From NCBI GenBank assembly GCA_964476835.1, contig CAYZCE010000038.1, positions 1 through 12,586 on the forward strand: a stretch of 12,586 nt of DNA, in the 5' to 3' direction. This stretch comes from PALSA-926 sp964476835 (GTDB taxonomy: Bacteria > Pseudomonadota > Alphaproteobacteria > Micavibrionales > UBA2020). Shown here in pieces: positions 1-6,246 of the stretch. The notes beneath the pieces were generated by a model. It saw nothing but the letters and a program-made list of their open reading frames with translations. It searched no databases and was not told the origin of the DNA. Numbering within the stretch: position 1 is the stretch's first letter; every line of letters begins with the position of its first letter. The position numbers were made by a program, and so were the translations under genes.

Positions 1-661
1 CGACACGCTGGTCGTCTACGCCAAAACCGACATCGCGGCGGGATCGAAGGGCATGACCGCCTTCATCGTCGAGAAGAAATTCAAGGGTTTCTCGACGGCG
101 CAAAAGCTCGACAAGCTCGGCATGCGCGGCTCTAACACCTGCGAACTCGTGTTCCAGGATTGCGAAGTGCCGGAAGAAAACGTGCTCGGCCAGGTCGGCA
201 AGGGCGTGAATGTTTTGATGAGCGGTCTTGATTACGAACGCGCCGTGCTCTCCGCCGGCCCGATCGGCATCATGGCGGCCTGCCTCGACGTCGTGCTGCC
301 GTACCTGCACGAACGCAAGCAGTTCGGCCAATCCATCGGCGAATTCCAGCTGATGCAAGGAAAGCTGGCCGACATGTACGTCGCGCTCAACACGTCGCGC
401 GCCTATGTCTATGCCGTCGGCCAGGCCTGCGACCGCGGCGAGGTCACCCGCAAGGACGCCGCCGGCGCGATCCTCTACGCCGCCGAAAAGGCGACGTGGA
501 TGGCGCTGGAGGCGATCCAGTGCCTCGGCGGCAACGGCTATATCAATGAATACCCGACCGGCCGCCTGCTGCGCGACGCCAAGCTCTACGAAATTGGCGC
601 CGGCACCAGCGAAATCCGCCGCATGCTGATCGGGCGCGAGCTGTTCAAGGAAACTATTTAA
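1..661 (+). CDS. ivd: isovaleryl-CoA dehydrogenase, C-terminal part (5' end outside window)
   Basis: FAD-dependent acyl-CoA dehydrogenase that oxidises isovaleryl-CoA to 3-methylcrotonyl-CoA in leucine degradation, passing electrons to ETF in the cytoplasm. The frame is open from the first complete codon (base 2) to TAA at 659-661, so the N-terminal part lies upstream. The visible part matches isovaleryl-CoA dehydrogenase closely by memory: KLDKLGMRGSNTCEL, then LMSGLDYERAVLSAGP, whose Glu (codon 236-238) aligns with the catalytic base Glu254 of the human enzyme; then RKQFGQSIGEFQLMQGKLAD, QCLGGNGYINEYPTGRLLRD and the C-terminal AKLYEIGAGTSEIRR. The position of the catalytic Glu separates this subfamily from short-chain acyl-CoA dehydrogenases, where it lies elsewhere. 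The 3' end overlaps the convergent cysteine-rich gene by 8 bases, and no terminator lies between them. Methylcrotonyl-CoA carboxylase genes, a frequent partner, are not in the window. Confidence 0.93.
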   Translation, partial: DTLVVYAKTDIAAGSKGMTAFIVEKKFKGFSTAQKLDKLGMRGSNTCELVFQDCEVPEENVLGQVGKGVNVLMSGLDYERAVLSAGPIGIMAACLDVVLPYLHERKQFGQSIGEFQLMQGKLADMYVALNTSRAYVYAVGQACDRGEVTRKDAAGAILYAAEKATWMALEAIQCLGGNGYINEYPTGRLLRDAKLYEIGAGTSEIRRMLIGRELFKETI

Positions 662-1055
662 TCGCCGGCGCTTCGATGACGATCGGCGCGACCTTCACGA
701 TGTTGGGCGTGTTGTCGTAGCTGCATGCCATCTGGCCGCCCACCATGCTCGGCACGCCGCCGTTGGGGCAACTGACGACTGGGCTGACCCCGAGCGTTGC
801 CGTCGTGCGCCCGACGTTCGATGCGGCATAACCGCCGGGCTTGATGCACGTCGTGCCGCAGGCGGAGCCGCTGTTGTTGCAATAGTTGTTGCACGACGAT
901 TGCTGCCATCCCGATCCGAAATGCGCGCAGTTATTCTCCGAACAGTTGAGCGCGCAGTGGAACTCGCTGCAGTTCGGCCGCGCCGCAGCAGGATGCGCGC
1001 CAAGCACCATCAATGAACAAAAAGCCGCCGCCAGAACCAGTTTCAATGTCGTCAT
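654..1055 (-). CDS. small exported cysteine-rich protein of unknown function
   Basis: Not a family I recognise. The protein is 133 aa from the ATG at 1055. I prefer this start to the ATG at 1073 because a strong AGGGGAGA ribosome binding site (1061-1068) ends 5 bases before it, while the upstream ATG overlaps that site. Residues 1-25 form a Sec signal peptide: MTTLK, a hydrophobic core, then a likely signal peptidase I site after AHPAAA before Arg26. The mature part has ten cysteines (29, 34, 38, 43, 55, 59, 66, 70, 96, 111), including three CxxxC pairs, and is rich in Asn, Ser and Gly; this suggests a disulfide-bonded periplasmic or secreted protein. A hydrophobic VKVAPIVIEAPAIK tail follows. 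No lipobox is seen. It is transcribed from its own extended -10 promoter and its 3' end overlaps ivd by 8 bases. Function is unknown. Confidence 0.75.
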   Translation of the reverse strand: MTTLKLVLAAAFCSLMVLGAHPAAARPNCSEFHCALNCSENNCAHFGSGWQQSSCNNYCNNSGSACGTTCIKPGGYAASNVGRTTATLGVSPVVSCPNGGVPSMVGGQMACSYDNTPNIVKVAPIVIEAPAIK

Positions 1056-1060
1056 ATAAA

Positions 1061-1068
1061 TCTCCCCT
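1061..1068 (-). promoter_or_regulatory. ribosome binding site that fixes the start of the cysteine-rich gene
   Basis: The minus strand reads AGGGGAGA followed by TTTAT and ATG at 1055, a near-ideal Shine-Dalgarno at normal spacing. It makes 1055 the start rather than the in-frame ATG at 1073. Confidence 0.75.
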
Positions 1069-1082
1069 GCCAATACATTTAT

Positions 1083-1091
1083 ATTATATCA
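1083..1091 (-). promoter_or_regulatory. extended -10 promoter of the cysteine-rich gene
   Basis: The minus strand reads TGATATAAT, a perfect extended -10 element (TGn plus consensus TATAAT). Transcription would start near 1076, giving a leader of about 20 bases. I see no good -35 hexamer at the expected distance, which is typical of extended -10 promoters. Inferred from sequence only. Confidence 0.6.
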
Positions 1092-1170
1092 GGAATTGGT
1101 AAAGAAGCGCAGGGCCGCGAAAATCCCCTTAATATCAGGCCTATCCGGCTTATGCGGCAGCCAAACAGCA

Positions 1171-1203
1171 AATCAGCACCGACGGGATTCGCCGGTGCTG
1201 ATT
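1171..1203. terminator. perfect 11-bp stem hairpin, probable terminator of uncertain direction
   Basis: AATCAGCACCG (1171-1181) pairs exactly with CGGTGCTGATT (1193-1203) around an 11-base loop. On the minus strand it lies about 30 bases after the stop of the frame at 1234-1536 and could end the ispA-dxs transcript, but the bases after it there (TTGCTGTTTGG) are only weakly T-rich. On the plus strand a TTTTT run follows four bases after the stem, which could end read-through from ivd. Either or both directions are possible. Confidence 0.45.
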
Positions 1204-1233
1204 CAAGTTTTTAAAGAGACTGTCTTGTGGCTA

Positions 1234-1536
1234 TTAGAAGTACAAGCCCACGACATAGCCTACGCGACGCAAGATCGTGCAAATCTTGGTGTCAAAGACG
1301 ATATCGCCGTTCGCAGTAATGCGTACATGGTTGAGTTCAGGATATTCTTCCTTCAACTTGCCAAAAGCCTGGCTGATCAAAGTGAAATCCTGATTCTTCG
1401 CATGGATCTCGGCAGGGAGGCTCACGTAAGAATGACCTGCCTGAACCAGTCCTTCCTCCAGCCTTTTCCGGCAATGTTCTAAAAATTTATCGGAAGAGAA
1501 GTATTCGGCGGCGCGTTTGTCACGTGTGGACTGATC
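1234..1536 (-). CDS. unrecognised 100-codon reading frame after dxs, no normal start codon
   Basis: This frame is open from an in-frame TGA at 1549-1551 down to TAA at 1234-1236 and reads like a real protein: an acidic/basic helical stretch (RAAEYFSSDKFLEHCRKRLE), then SYVSLPAEIHAKNQDFTLI, FGKLKEEYPELNHVRITANG, DIVFDTKI and a hydrophobic RRVGYVVGLYF end. It contains no ATG or TTG. The only ordinary candidate start is GTG at 1425, which would give 63 aa and discard the first third; a CTG at about 1449 follows GGAGGAAGG too closely. The frame is in +1 register with dxs and touches its stop (CCC TGA at 1535-1540), so it may be a frameshifted C-terminal extension of dxs, a decayed gene, or the product of a one-base sequence error. 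One sampled 60-base line here is 48% G+C against 68% in a line of dxs, which hints at foreign or decaying DNA. I recognise no family. Confidence 0.4.
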   Translation of the reverse strand, partial: DQSTRDKRAAEYFSSDKFLEHCRKRLEEGLVQAGHSYVSLPAEIHAKNQDFTLISQAFGKLKEEYPELNHVRITANGDIVFDTKICTILRRVGYVVGLYF

Positions 1537-3448
1537 AGGGGAGTTGTCTCATTTTAGACAGTGAAAAACCCAATATTTCAGTGACTTTTTTCACGACATG
1601 CATCGCGGTCAGGCCGGCTTCCTCGTATTGCTTTTGCGGCGTGTCGTGGTCGAGGTAGGTGTCGGGCAGCACCATCGCGCGCATGCGCAAGCCGTGGTCG
1701 AGCAGGCCTTCGTCGGAGAGGTATTTCATCACGAAAGAGCCGAAACCGCCGACCGAGCCTTCCTCGATGGTGACCAGCACTTCGTGCTTTTCGGCGAGCT
1801 GCTTTACCAGCGCATGATCGAGCGGCTTGGCGAAGCGTGCATCGGCCACAGTGGTCGAAAGGCCCATGGCATCGAGTTGCTCAGCCGCTTTCATGCATTC
1901 GGCGAGTCGCGTACCGTACGACAGCAGCGCGACCTTGGTGCCCTGCTTGACGATGCGGCCCTTGCCGATCTCGAGCGGCTTGCCTTCAGGCTTGAGCGCA
2001 AGGCCGAGGCCTTCGCCGCGCGGGAAGCGGAAAGCGATGGGGCCGGAATCATGGACGGCGGCGGTCGCCACCATGTCCTGCAGCTCGACTTCATCGCTTG
2101 CGGCCATCAGCACCATGTTCGGCAGGCAGCCGAGATAGGCGACGTCGAAGGCGCCCGCATGCGTCGCACCGTCGGCGCCGACCAATCCTGCGCGGTCGAT
2201 CGCGAAACGTACGGGAAGGTTTTGCAGCGCGACGTCATGCACGACTTGGTCGTAGGCGCGCTGCAGGAAGGTGGAATAGATCGCGCAGAAGGGCTTGTAG
2301 CCTTCGGTCGCAAGGCCTGCGGCGAAAGTGACGGCGTGCTGCTCGGCGATGCCGACGTCGAAGGTGCGCTCGGGGAACTCCTTGCCGAAGCTGTCGAGGC
2401 CGGTGCCGGAGGGCATGGCCGCGGTGATGGCGACGATCTTGTCATCCTTGCGCGCTTCGGCGGCAAGGCTCTCGGCGAAAACTTTCGTATAAGCGGGCGC
2501 GCCTGCTTTGCCTTTGGCCTGCGCACCGGTGGCGACATCGAACTTGGCGACGCCGTGCATCTTGTCTGCTGCGGATTCGGCGGGCGCGTAGCCGCGGCCT
2601 TTCTGCGTGACGACGTGCACGAGGATCGGGCCGTCGTAAATGCTGTCGCGCACGTTCTCGAGCACGGGCAGCAGGTGGTCGAAGTTGTGGCCGTCGATGG
2701 GGCCGACGTAATAGAAGCCCAGTTCCTCGAACAGCGTGCCGCCGGTCCAGAATCCGCGCGCGTATTCTTCGGCGCGGCGGGCAGCTTCCTTGAGCGGCGG
2801 CGGCAGGATGGCGGTCGCCTTCTTGCCGAGCTCGCGCAGGCCCAGATACGTCTTGCCCGACACCATGCGCGAGAGATACGCGCTCATCGCGCCGACGGGC
2901 GGGGCGATCGACATGTCGTTGTCGTTGAGGATCACGACGAAGCGGTTCTTCAGGTGGCCAGCGTTATTCATCGCCTCGTACGCCATGCCGGCGCTCATCG
3001 CGCCGTCGCCGATAACGCAGACGACCTTGTTGTCGCCGCCCTTCATATCGCGCGCGGCGGCCATGCCGAGGCCGGCGGAGATCGAGGTGGAGCTATGCGC
3101 CGCGCCGAAAGGATCATATTCGCTTTCGCTGCGCTTGGTGAAGCCGCTGAGGCCGCCGCCTTGGCGCAGCGTGCGGATGCGGTCCTTGCGGCCGGTCAGT
3201 ATCTTGTGGGGATAGGCCTGGTGGCCGACGTCCCAGATGAGGCGGTCGTCGGGCGTGTTGAAAACATGATGGAGCGCGACGGTGAGTTCGACGACGCCGA
3301 GGCCTGCGCCGAGGTGGCCGCCGGTGACGGCAACCGCCTCGATCATCTCATGGCGCACGTCGGCGGCGAGTTGCGGCAGGTCGCGTTGTTCCAGCCGGCG
3401 CACGTCGGCGGGCAGGTTCACGCGATCCAGCACCGGCGTCTGGGTCAT
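1535..3448 (-). CDS. dxs: 1-deoxy-D-xylulose-5-phosphate synthase
   Basis: Cytoplasmic thiamine-diphosphate enzyme that condenses pyruvate with glyceraldehyde 3-phosphate to give DXP, the entry step of the MEP isoprenoid pathway (also used for thiamine and pyridoxal). It has 637 aa, normal for the family. The N-terminal pyrimidine half carries GGHLGAGLGVVEL with His45 (His49 in E. coli) and the ThDP/Mg motif GDGAMSAGMAYEAMNNAG (Gly147 on) closing with NDNDMSI (175-181). The central domain has FDVGIAEQHAVTFAAGLA, with Glu369 matching catalytic Glu370 of E. coli, and DRAGLVGADGATHAG with His430. The transketolase C-domain ends near VTEILGFSLSK. The ATG overlaps the ispA stop as ATGA (3445-3448), so translation is probably coupled to ispA; no strong Shine-Dalgarno precedes it. 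The last codons are CTC CCC TGA, and an open +1 frame continues beyond the stop. Confidence 0.97.
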   Translation of the reverse strand: MTQTPVLDRVNLPADVRRLEQRDLPQLAADVRHEMIEAVAVTGGHLGAGLGVVELTVALHHVFNTPDDRLIWDVGHQAYPHKILTGRKDRIRTLRQGGGLSGFTKRSESEYDPFGAAHSSTSISAGLGMAAARDMKGGDNKVVCVIGDGAMSAGMAYEAMNNAGHLKNRFVVILNDNDMSIAPPVGAMSAYLSRMVSGKTYLGLRELGKKATAILPPPLKEAARRAEEYARGFWTGGTLFEELGFYYVGPIDGHNFDHLLPVLENVRDSIYDGPILVHVVTQKGRGYAPAESAADKMHGVAKFDVATGAQAKGKAGAPAYTKVFAESLAAEARKDDKIVAITAAMPSGTGLDSFGKEFPERTFDVGIAEQHAVTFAAGLATEGYKPFCAIYSTFLQRAYDQVVHDVALQNLPVRFAIDRAGLVGADGATHAGAFDVAYLGCLPNMVLMAASDEVELQDMVATAAVHDSGPIAFRFPRGEGLGLALKPEGKPLEIGKGRIVKQGTKVALLSYGTRLAECMKAAEQLDAMGLSTTVADARFAKPLDHALVKQLAEKHEVLVTIEEGSVGGFGSFVMKYLSDEGLLDHGLRMRAMVLPDTYLDHDTPQKQYEEAGLTAMHVVKKVTEILGFSLSKMRQLP

Positions 3449-4353
3449 AGACGGCGCTGCAGCACGTAGTAAGCGAGATCCTTGAGGAGGTCGACGCGGC
3501 CTTCGTCGAAGACGCGCAGGTGGCGCACGGCCTGTTCGACCAGCATTTCCGCACGCATGCGCGCGCTTTCGACGCCCATGGCGGTGACGAAGGTGGCCTT
3601 CTTGCCATCTTGGCCGACGGGCTTGCCCATTTCTTGCGCGCTGCCTTCGGCGTCGAGAATGTCGTCGGTGACCTGGAACGCGAGGCCGAGGTCGTGCGCG
3701 TAGTTGCGCAGCGACTGGCGGTGCGCCGGGTTGGCACGGCCGAGGATGGCGCCCGCTTCGCAGCAGAACGCGATCAGCTTGCCAGTCTTCATGCGCTGCA
3801 GGCGCGAGATGGTGCCGACATCGAATTCTTGGCGTTCGCCGATCATGTCGAGCATCTGGCCGCCGACCATGCCGTTCATGCCTGAGGCGCCGGCGAGGTT
3901 CGAGACCAGCTCGATGCGCACGCGCGGGTCTTCGTGGGTTTCGGGATCGGAAAGGATTTCAAACGCCAGCGTCTGCAGCGCGTCGCCGGCGAGGATGGCG
4001 GTCGCTTCGCCGTAAGCCTTGTGCAGCGAAGGCTTGCCGCGGCGCATATCCGAGTCGTCCATCGCGGGCAGGTCGTCATGCACGAGAGAATAAGCGTGGA
4101 CGAATTCCGCCGCCGCCGCCACGCGGCGCGCGCGGCCGACATCGACGCCGAAAACGCGCGCACCTTCCATGACCATGAACGCGCGCAGGCGCTTGCCACC
4201 GCTGAGCACCGCATAGCGCATACCGTCGAACAGCGGCGCCTCGGCCATCTCCGAGCTCGGCAGCAGGAGAGAGATCGTCTTGTTCACCTGCTCGCGGCAG
4301 TCCTCCATCGCCTGATGGAGTTTCGGTGAGGCTTCGCGTGGTGATGGAGCCAT
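3445..4353 (-). CDS. ispA: (2E,6E)-farnesyl diphosphate synthase, polyprenyl synthetase family
   Basis: Makes farnesyl diphosphate from DMAPP/GPP and IPP, feeding undecaprenyl, quinone and other prenyl chains. The protein has 302 aa, normal for bacterial IspA. Visible motifs: SGGKRLR (51-57, IPP binding); first aspartate-rich motif DDLPAMDD (93-100) with the two-residue insertion and Tyr88 five positions before it, which mark a short-chain bacterial FPP synthase; RRGKPSLHKAYGEATAILAGD; GGQMLD; MKTGKLI; and second aspartate-rich motif DDILD (230-234). The ATG at 4353 follows AAAAGGG at about 8 bases. A sigma70-like promoter lies just upstream, separating it from xseB by 138 bases. dxs overlaps its stop, so ispA and dxs form one transcript, placing the first MEP enzyme with FPP synthesis. 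Geranylgeranyl synthase is the only real alternative and is unlikely given the motif layout. Confidence 0.95.
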   Translation of the reverse strand: MAPSPREASPKLHQAMEDCREQVNKTISLLLPSSEMAEAPLFDGMRYAVLSGGKRLRAFMVMEGARVFGVDVGRARRVAAAAEFVHAYSLVHDDLPAMDDSDMRRGKPSLHKAYGEATAILAGDALQTLAFEILSDPETHEDPRVRIELVSNLAGASGMNGMVGGQMLDMIGERQEFDVGTISRLQRMKTGKLIAFCCEAGAILGRANPAHRQSLRNYAHDLGLAFQVTDDILDAEGSAQEMGKPVGQDGKKATFVTAMGVESARMRAEMLVEQAVRHLRVFDEGRVDLLKDLAYYVLQRRL

Positions 4354-4389
4354 GTGTATAACCCTTTTCTCTAAAAAACCTGTCCGCCA

Positions 4390-4418
4390 TTTATAATGGA
4401 GCCGCAGGAAAAAGTCAT
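4390..4418 (-). promoter_or_regulatory. probable sigma70-type promoter for ispA-dxs
   Basis: On the minus strand ATGACT (4413-4418) is followed after exactly 17 bases by TATAAA (4390-4395). Four of six and five of six bases match the consensus. Transcription would start near 4383, leaving a leader of about 30 bases. A small A/T inverted repeat, GAAAAAG/CTTTTTC with a 4-base loop (4408-4425), covers the -35 element. Confidence 0.55.
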
Positions 4419-4445
4419 CTTTTTCAGCGCTATACAGTTTTACTT

Positions 4446-4468
4446 TATGTCAATGATAAATTGACATA
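4446..4468. repeat. perfect palindrome between xseB and ispA, possible operator
   Basis: TATGTCAA (4446-4453) and TTGACATA (4461-4468) are perfect inverted repeats separated by 7 A/T-rich bases. The site lies about 75 bases upstream of the predicted ispA start of transcription and about 25 bases after the xseB stop. It has no T-run, so it is a poor intrinsic terminator. The size and symmetry suit binding by a dimeric regulator, but this is inference; no other copy was noticed in the window by eye. Confidence 0.35.
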
Positions 4469-4491
4469 TCGCGAACAGGTGCGAAGAGGTG

Positions 4492-4728
4492 TTATTCCGA
4501 GACCTTGAACGGCTCAGTCTTGACCGTGCCGTCGGCGACGGTGATCTTCTCGATGCGGCTTTGCGCTTCCTTGAGGCGGGCTTCGCAATGCTTCTTGAGC
4601 GCTATGCCACGCTCATAGGCGTCGATGGAGGTCTTGAGGTCGGCAGACCCCGATTCGAGCGCGCGCACGATTTTTTCCAGCTCGGCCAGCGCGTCTTCGA
4701 AGCTCAAGTCGGTGATGGATTTTGTCAT
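4492..4728 (-). CDS. xseB: exodeoxyribonuclease VII small subunit
   Basis: Small subunit of exonuclease VII, which with XseA degrades single-stranded DNA to oligonucleotides. At 78 aa it has the normal family length. The characteristic sequence is all here: SFEDALAELEKIVRALESG (residues 9-27), then a DLKTSIDAYERGIALKKHCE stretch, and LKEAQSRIEKI, forming two helices. The large subunit gene xseA is not adjacent in this window, which is common. The ATG at 4728 follows AGGAG at 6 bases, a strong ribosome binding site. xseB-ispA-dxs is a widely conserved proteobacterial order with no known functional link between the nuclease and the isoprenoid enzymes. Here a 138-base gap with its own promoter makes the coupling looser than usual. 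Confidence 0.95.
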   Translation of the reverse strand: MTKSITDLSFEDALAELEKIVRALESGSADLKTSIDAYERGIALKKHCEARLKEAQSRIEKITVADGTVKTEPFKVSE

Positions 4729-4755
4729 AGCTTTCTCCTGTCACGATTGCCTCTC

Positions 4756-4785
4756 AAAATATCGCTTTCAAAGCATGGCTGTAAA
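4756..4785 (-). promoter_or_regulatory. candidate promoter for xseB
   Basis: On the minus strand TTTACA (4780-4785) lies 18 bases before TATTTT (4756-4761). Transcription would start near 4749, about 20 bases before the xseB ATG. It is in the 88-base gap shared with the divergent uppP, for which I could not find a convincing promoter. Confidence 0.35.
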
Positions 4786-4816
4786 CGACAAAATGTCCTG
4801 AGGGGAGCTTTATCAC

Positions 4817-5653
4817 ATGCATGACTACCTGATCTCGATTTTCCTCGGCCTTGTCGAGGGCGTCACCGAATTCCTGCCGGTCAGTTCGACCGCGCACCTG
4901 CGACTGGCCGAAAGCTGGCTGGATATCTCGCTGGAAGACGGGTACTGGAAGATGTATTCCGTCGTCATCCAGCTCGGCGCAATCTTGTGCCTGCCCGTCT
5001 ATTTCTGGCCGCGCATCGTCGCTTTCGTCAGGAGCTTCATGACGTCCGGCAACCGTTTGCGCCACCCGCTGACGCTGACGCTGCTGGCTTTCATCGTCAC
5101 GGCGGTGCCGTCGTTCCTCTTGTCCAAGCTGATCGGGAAAAACCTTGAAAGCCTGCATGTCATCGCATGGTCGCTCATCATCGGCGGCATCGTGATGGGG
5201 GTGGTCGACCATCACCACAAGAAATTTGAGAAGACCGGCGCGATGGAAAAGATGACCGTGACGCAAGCCGTCGTCATCGGCCTCTGCCAGATCGCGGCGG
5301 CTGTCTTCCCCGGCACCTCGCGCTCGATGGCCACGATCGCGGGCGGACAGCTCGCCGGTCTCAGCCGCGCGGCGGCGCTCGAGTTCTCGTTCTTCCTTTC
5401 GATGCCGACGATGGCGGCGGCGACCGGCTTCGTGATGCTGAAATCCCTTTTCGGCCACGGCGACGATTCGTTCCGCAGCCTCGCACTCGATTGCCACCAG
5501 TGGATGGTGCTGGCGACGGGCTTCGTGATTTCCTTCGCCGTCGCCTATGCGTCGGTCGCGTTCCTGATGCGCTGGGTGCGCACGCACGGCTTCACGCCCT
5601 TTGCGGTCTACCGCATCGCGCTGGGGATCGGCGTATTGATCATGGCGGTTTAA
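4817..5653 (+). CDS. uppP: undecaprenyl-diphosphatase (UppP/BacA)
   Basis: Integral membrane phosphatase that converts undecaprenyl diphosphate to the monophosphate carrier used for peptidoglycan and O-antigen; overexpression of the family gives bacitracin resistance. It has 278 aa with about eight hydrophobic segments. The two signature regions are present: EGVTEFLPVSSTAHL (14-28) with Glu14 and Glu18, and FPGTSRS (164-170) with Arg169. The residue after SRS is Met171 where Gly is usual (SRSGAT in E. coli). The ATG at 4817 follows GAGGGGAG at 9 bases; a second ATG at 4821 is out of frame. It runs divergently from xseB and its last 4 bases overlap the convergent gmhA. Its substrate derives from the FPP that the neighbouring IspA makes. 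Confidence 0.95.
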   Translation: MHDYLISIFLGLVEGVTEFLPVSSTAHLRLAESWLDISLEDGYWKMYSVVIQLGAILCLPVYFWPRIVAFVRSFMTSGNRLRHPLTLTLLAFIVTAVPSFLLSKLIGKNLESLHVIAWSLIIGGIVMGVVDHHHKKFEKTGAMEKMTVTQAVVIGLCQIAAAVFPGTSRSMATIAGGQLAGLSRAAALEFSFFLSMPTMAAATGFVMLKSLFGHGDDSFRSLALDCHQWMVLATGFVISFAVAYASVAFLMRWVRTHGFTPFAVYRIALGIGVLIMAV

Positions 5654-6246
5654 GCCGCGGCCTTCACAAGACCGAGATCGAGTTCCAACGCGCCGCACAG
5701 CATCTGGCCGAGCGTGATGTGCATTTCCTGGATGCGCGCGGTCGTCGTCGACGGCACGTTGAGCAGGATGTCGCACAGGCCGGCCATGTTGCCGCCCGTG
5801 CTGCCGGTGAAGCCGACGACGGTGATGCCCAGCTTCTTCGCTTCGTGAATGGCCGCGATGATGTTTTTGCTGTTGCCCGAGGTGCTGATGGCGATGAACA
5901 CGTCGCCCTTGCGCCCCAGCGCCGCGACCTGGCGCGAGAACAAGTGGTCGAAGCCGAAGTCGTTGCCGATGGCGGTGAGTGCCGAGGTGTCGGTGGTCAG
6001 TGCGATCGCGGCGATGGGCGCGCGGTCTGTTTTATAGCGTACGGTCAGTTCCGTCGCCAAGTGCTGGCTGTCGGCGGCAGAACCGCCGTTGCCCGCGAAC
6101 AAAATCTTGCCGCCGGCATTGATCGTGGCGACGCAAGCCTTGAGCATCTTGTCGAACGGCGCGGCCAGCTGCGTGCGCGTGGCTTTCGTCACGACTTCAT
6201 GTTCGTCGAATTCCGATTGCCAAAAGGCGGCGATGTTCAGCGTCAT
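5650..6246 (-). CDS. gmhA: SIS-domain phosphoheptose isomerase (GmhA-like)
   Basis: Sugar isomerase of the GmhA type, which converts sedoheptulose 7-phosphate to D-glycero-D-manno-heptose 7-phosphate for LPS or other surface heptose; cytoplasmic tetramer. It has 198 aa, matching the family. The SIS fold is clear: AGNGGSAADSQHLATEL (51-67) with His62 and Glu66 aligning with E. coli His61 and catalytic Glu65, AIGNDFGFDHLFSRQ, STSGNSKNI (121-129), and RIQEMHITLGQMLCGALE (171-188) with metal-ligand Gln173. Oddly, the position of E. coli His180 (eight after that Gln) is Gln181 here. Glu66 argues against the DiaA replication factor, which lacks it, but another SIS isomerase is possible. The ATG overlaps the lipoprotein stop (ATGA, 6243-6246) and AAGGA lies about 9 bases upstream. 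No other heptose genes are in the window. Confidence 0.85.
   Translation of the reverse strand: MTLNIAAFWQSEFDEHEVVTKATRTQLAAPFDKMLKACVATINAGGKILFAGNGGSAADSQHLATELTVRYKTDRAPIAAIALTTDTSALTAIGNDFGFDHLFSRQVAALGRKGDVFIAISTSGNSKNIIAAIHEAKKLGITVVGFTGSTGGNMAGLCDILLNVPSTTTARIQEMHITLGQMLCGALELDLGLVKAAA

Noticed and set aside
1056..1073. Upstream ATG at 1073 for the cysteine-rich gene
   Set aside because: It overlaps the strong ribosome binding site of the ATG at 1055 and would put MAGEIY before an already complete signal peptide.
1096..1482. 128-codon plus-strand frame starting with TTG
   Set aside because: It lies opposite the more protein-like minus-strand frame 1234-1536, runs across the hairpin and the cysteine-rich gene's upstream region, and has no good ribosome binding site.
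1598..3469. 623-codon plus-strand frame across dxs
   Set aside because: Antisense shadow of dxs caused by high G+C; the translation is Arg/Ala/His-rich with no recognisable domain, whereas dxs shows complete active-site motifs.
4446..4468. TTGACA in the xseB-ispA palindrome read as a -35 element
   Set aside because: No -10-like hexamer lies at 16-18 bases in either direction (GCGCTG on the minus strand, AAGAGG on the plus strand).
4754..5776. 340-codon minus-strand frame across uppP
   Set aside because: Shadow of uppP; low-complexity His/Arg/Asp translation without membrane segments or motifs.
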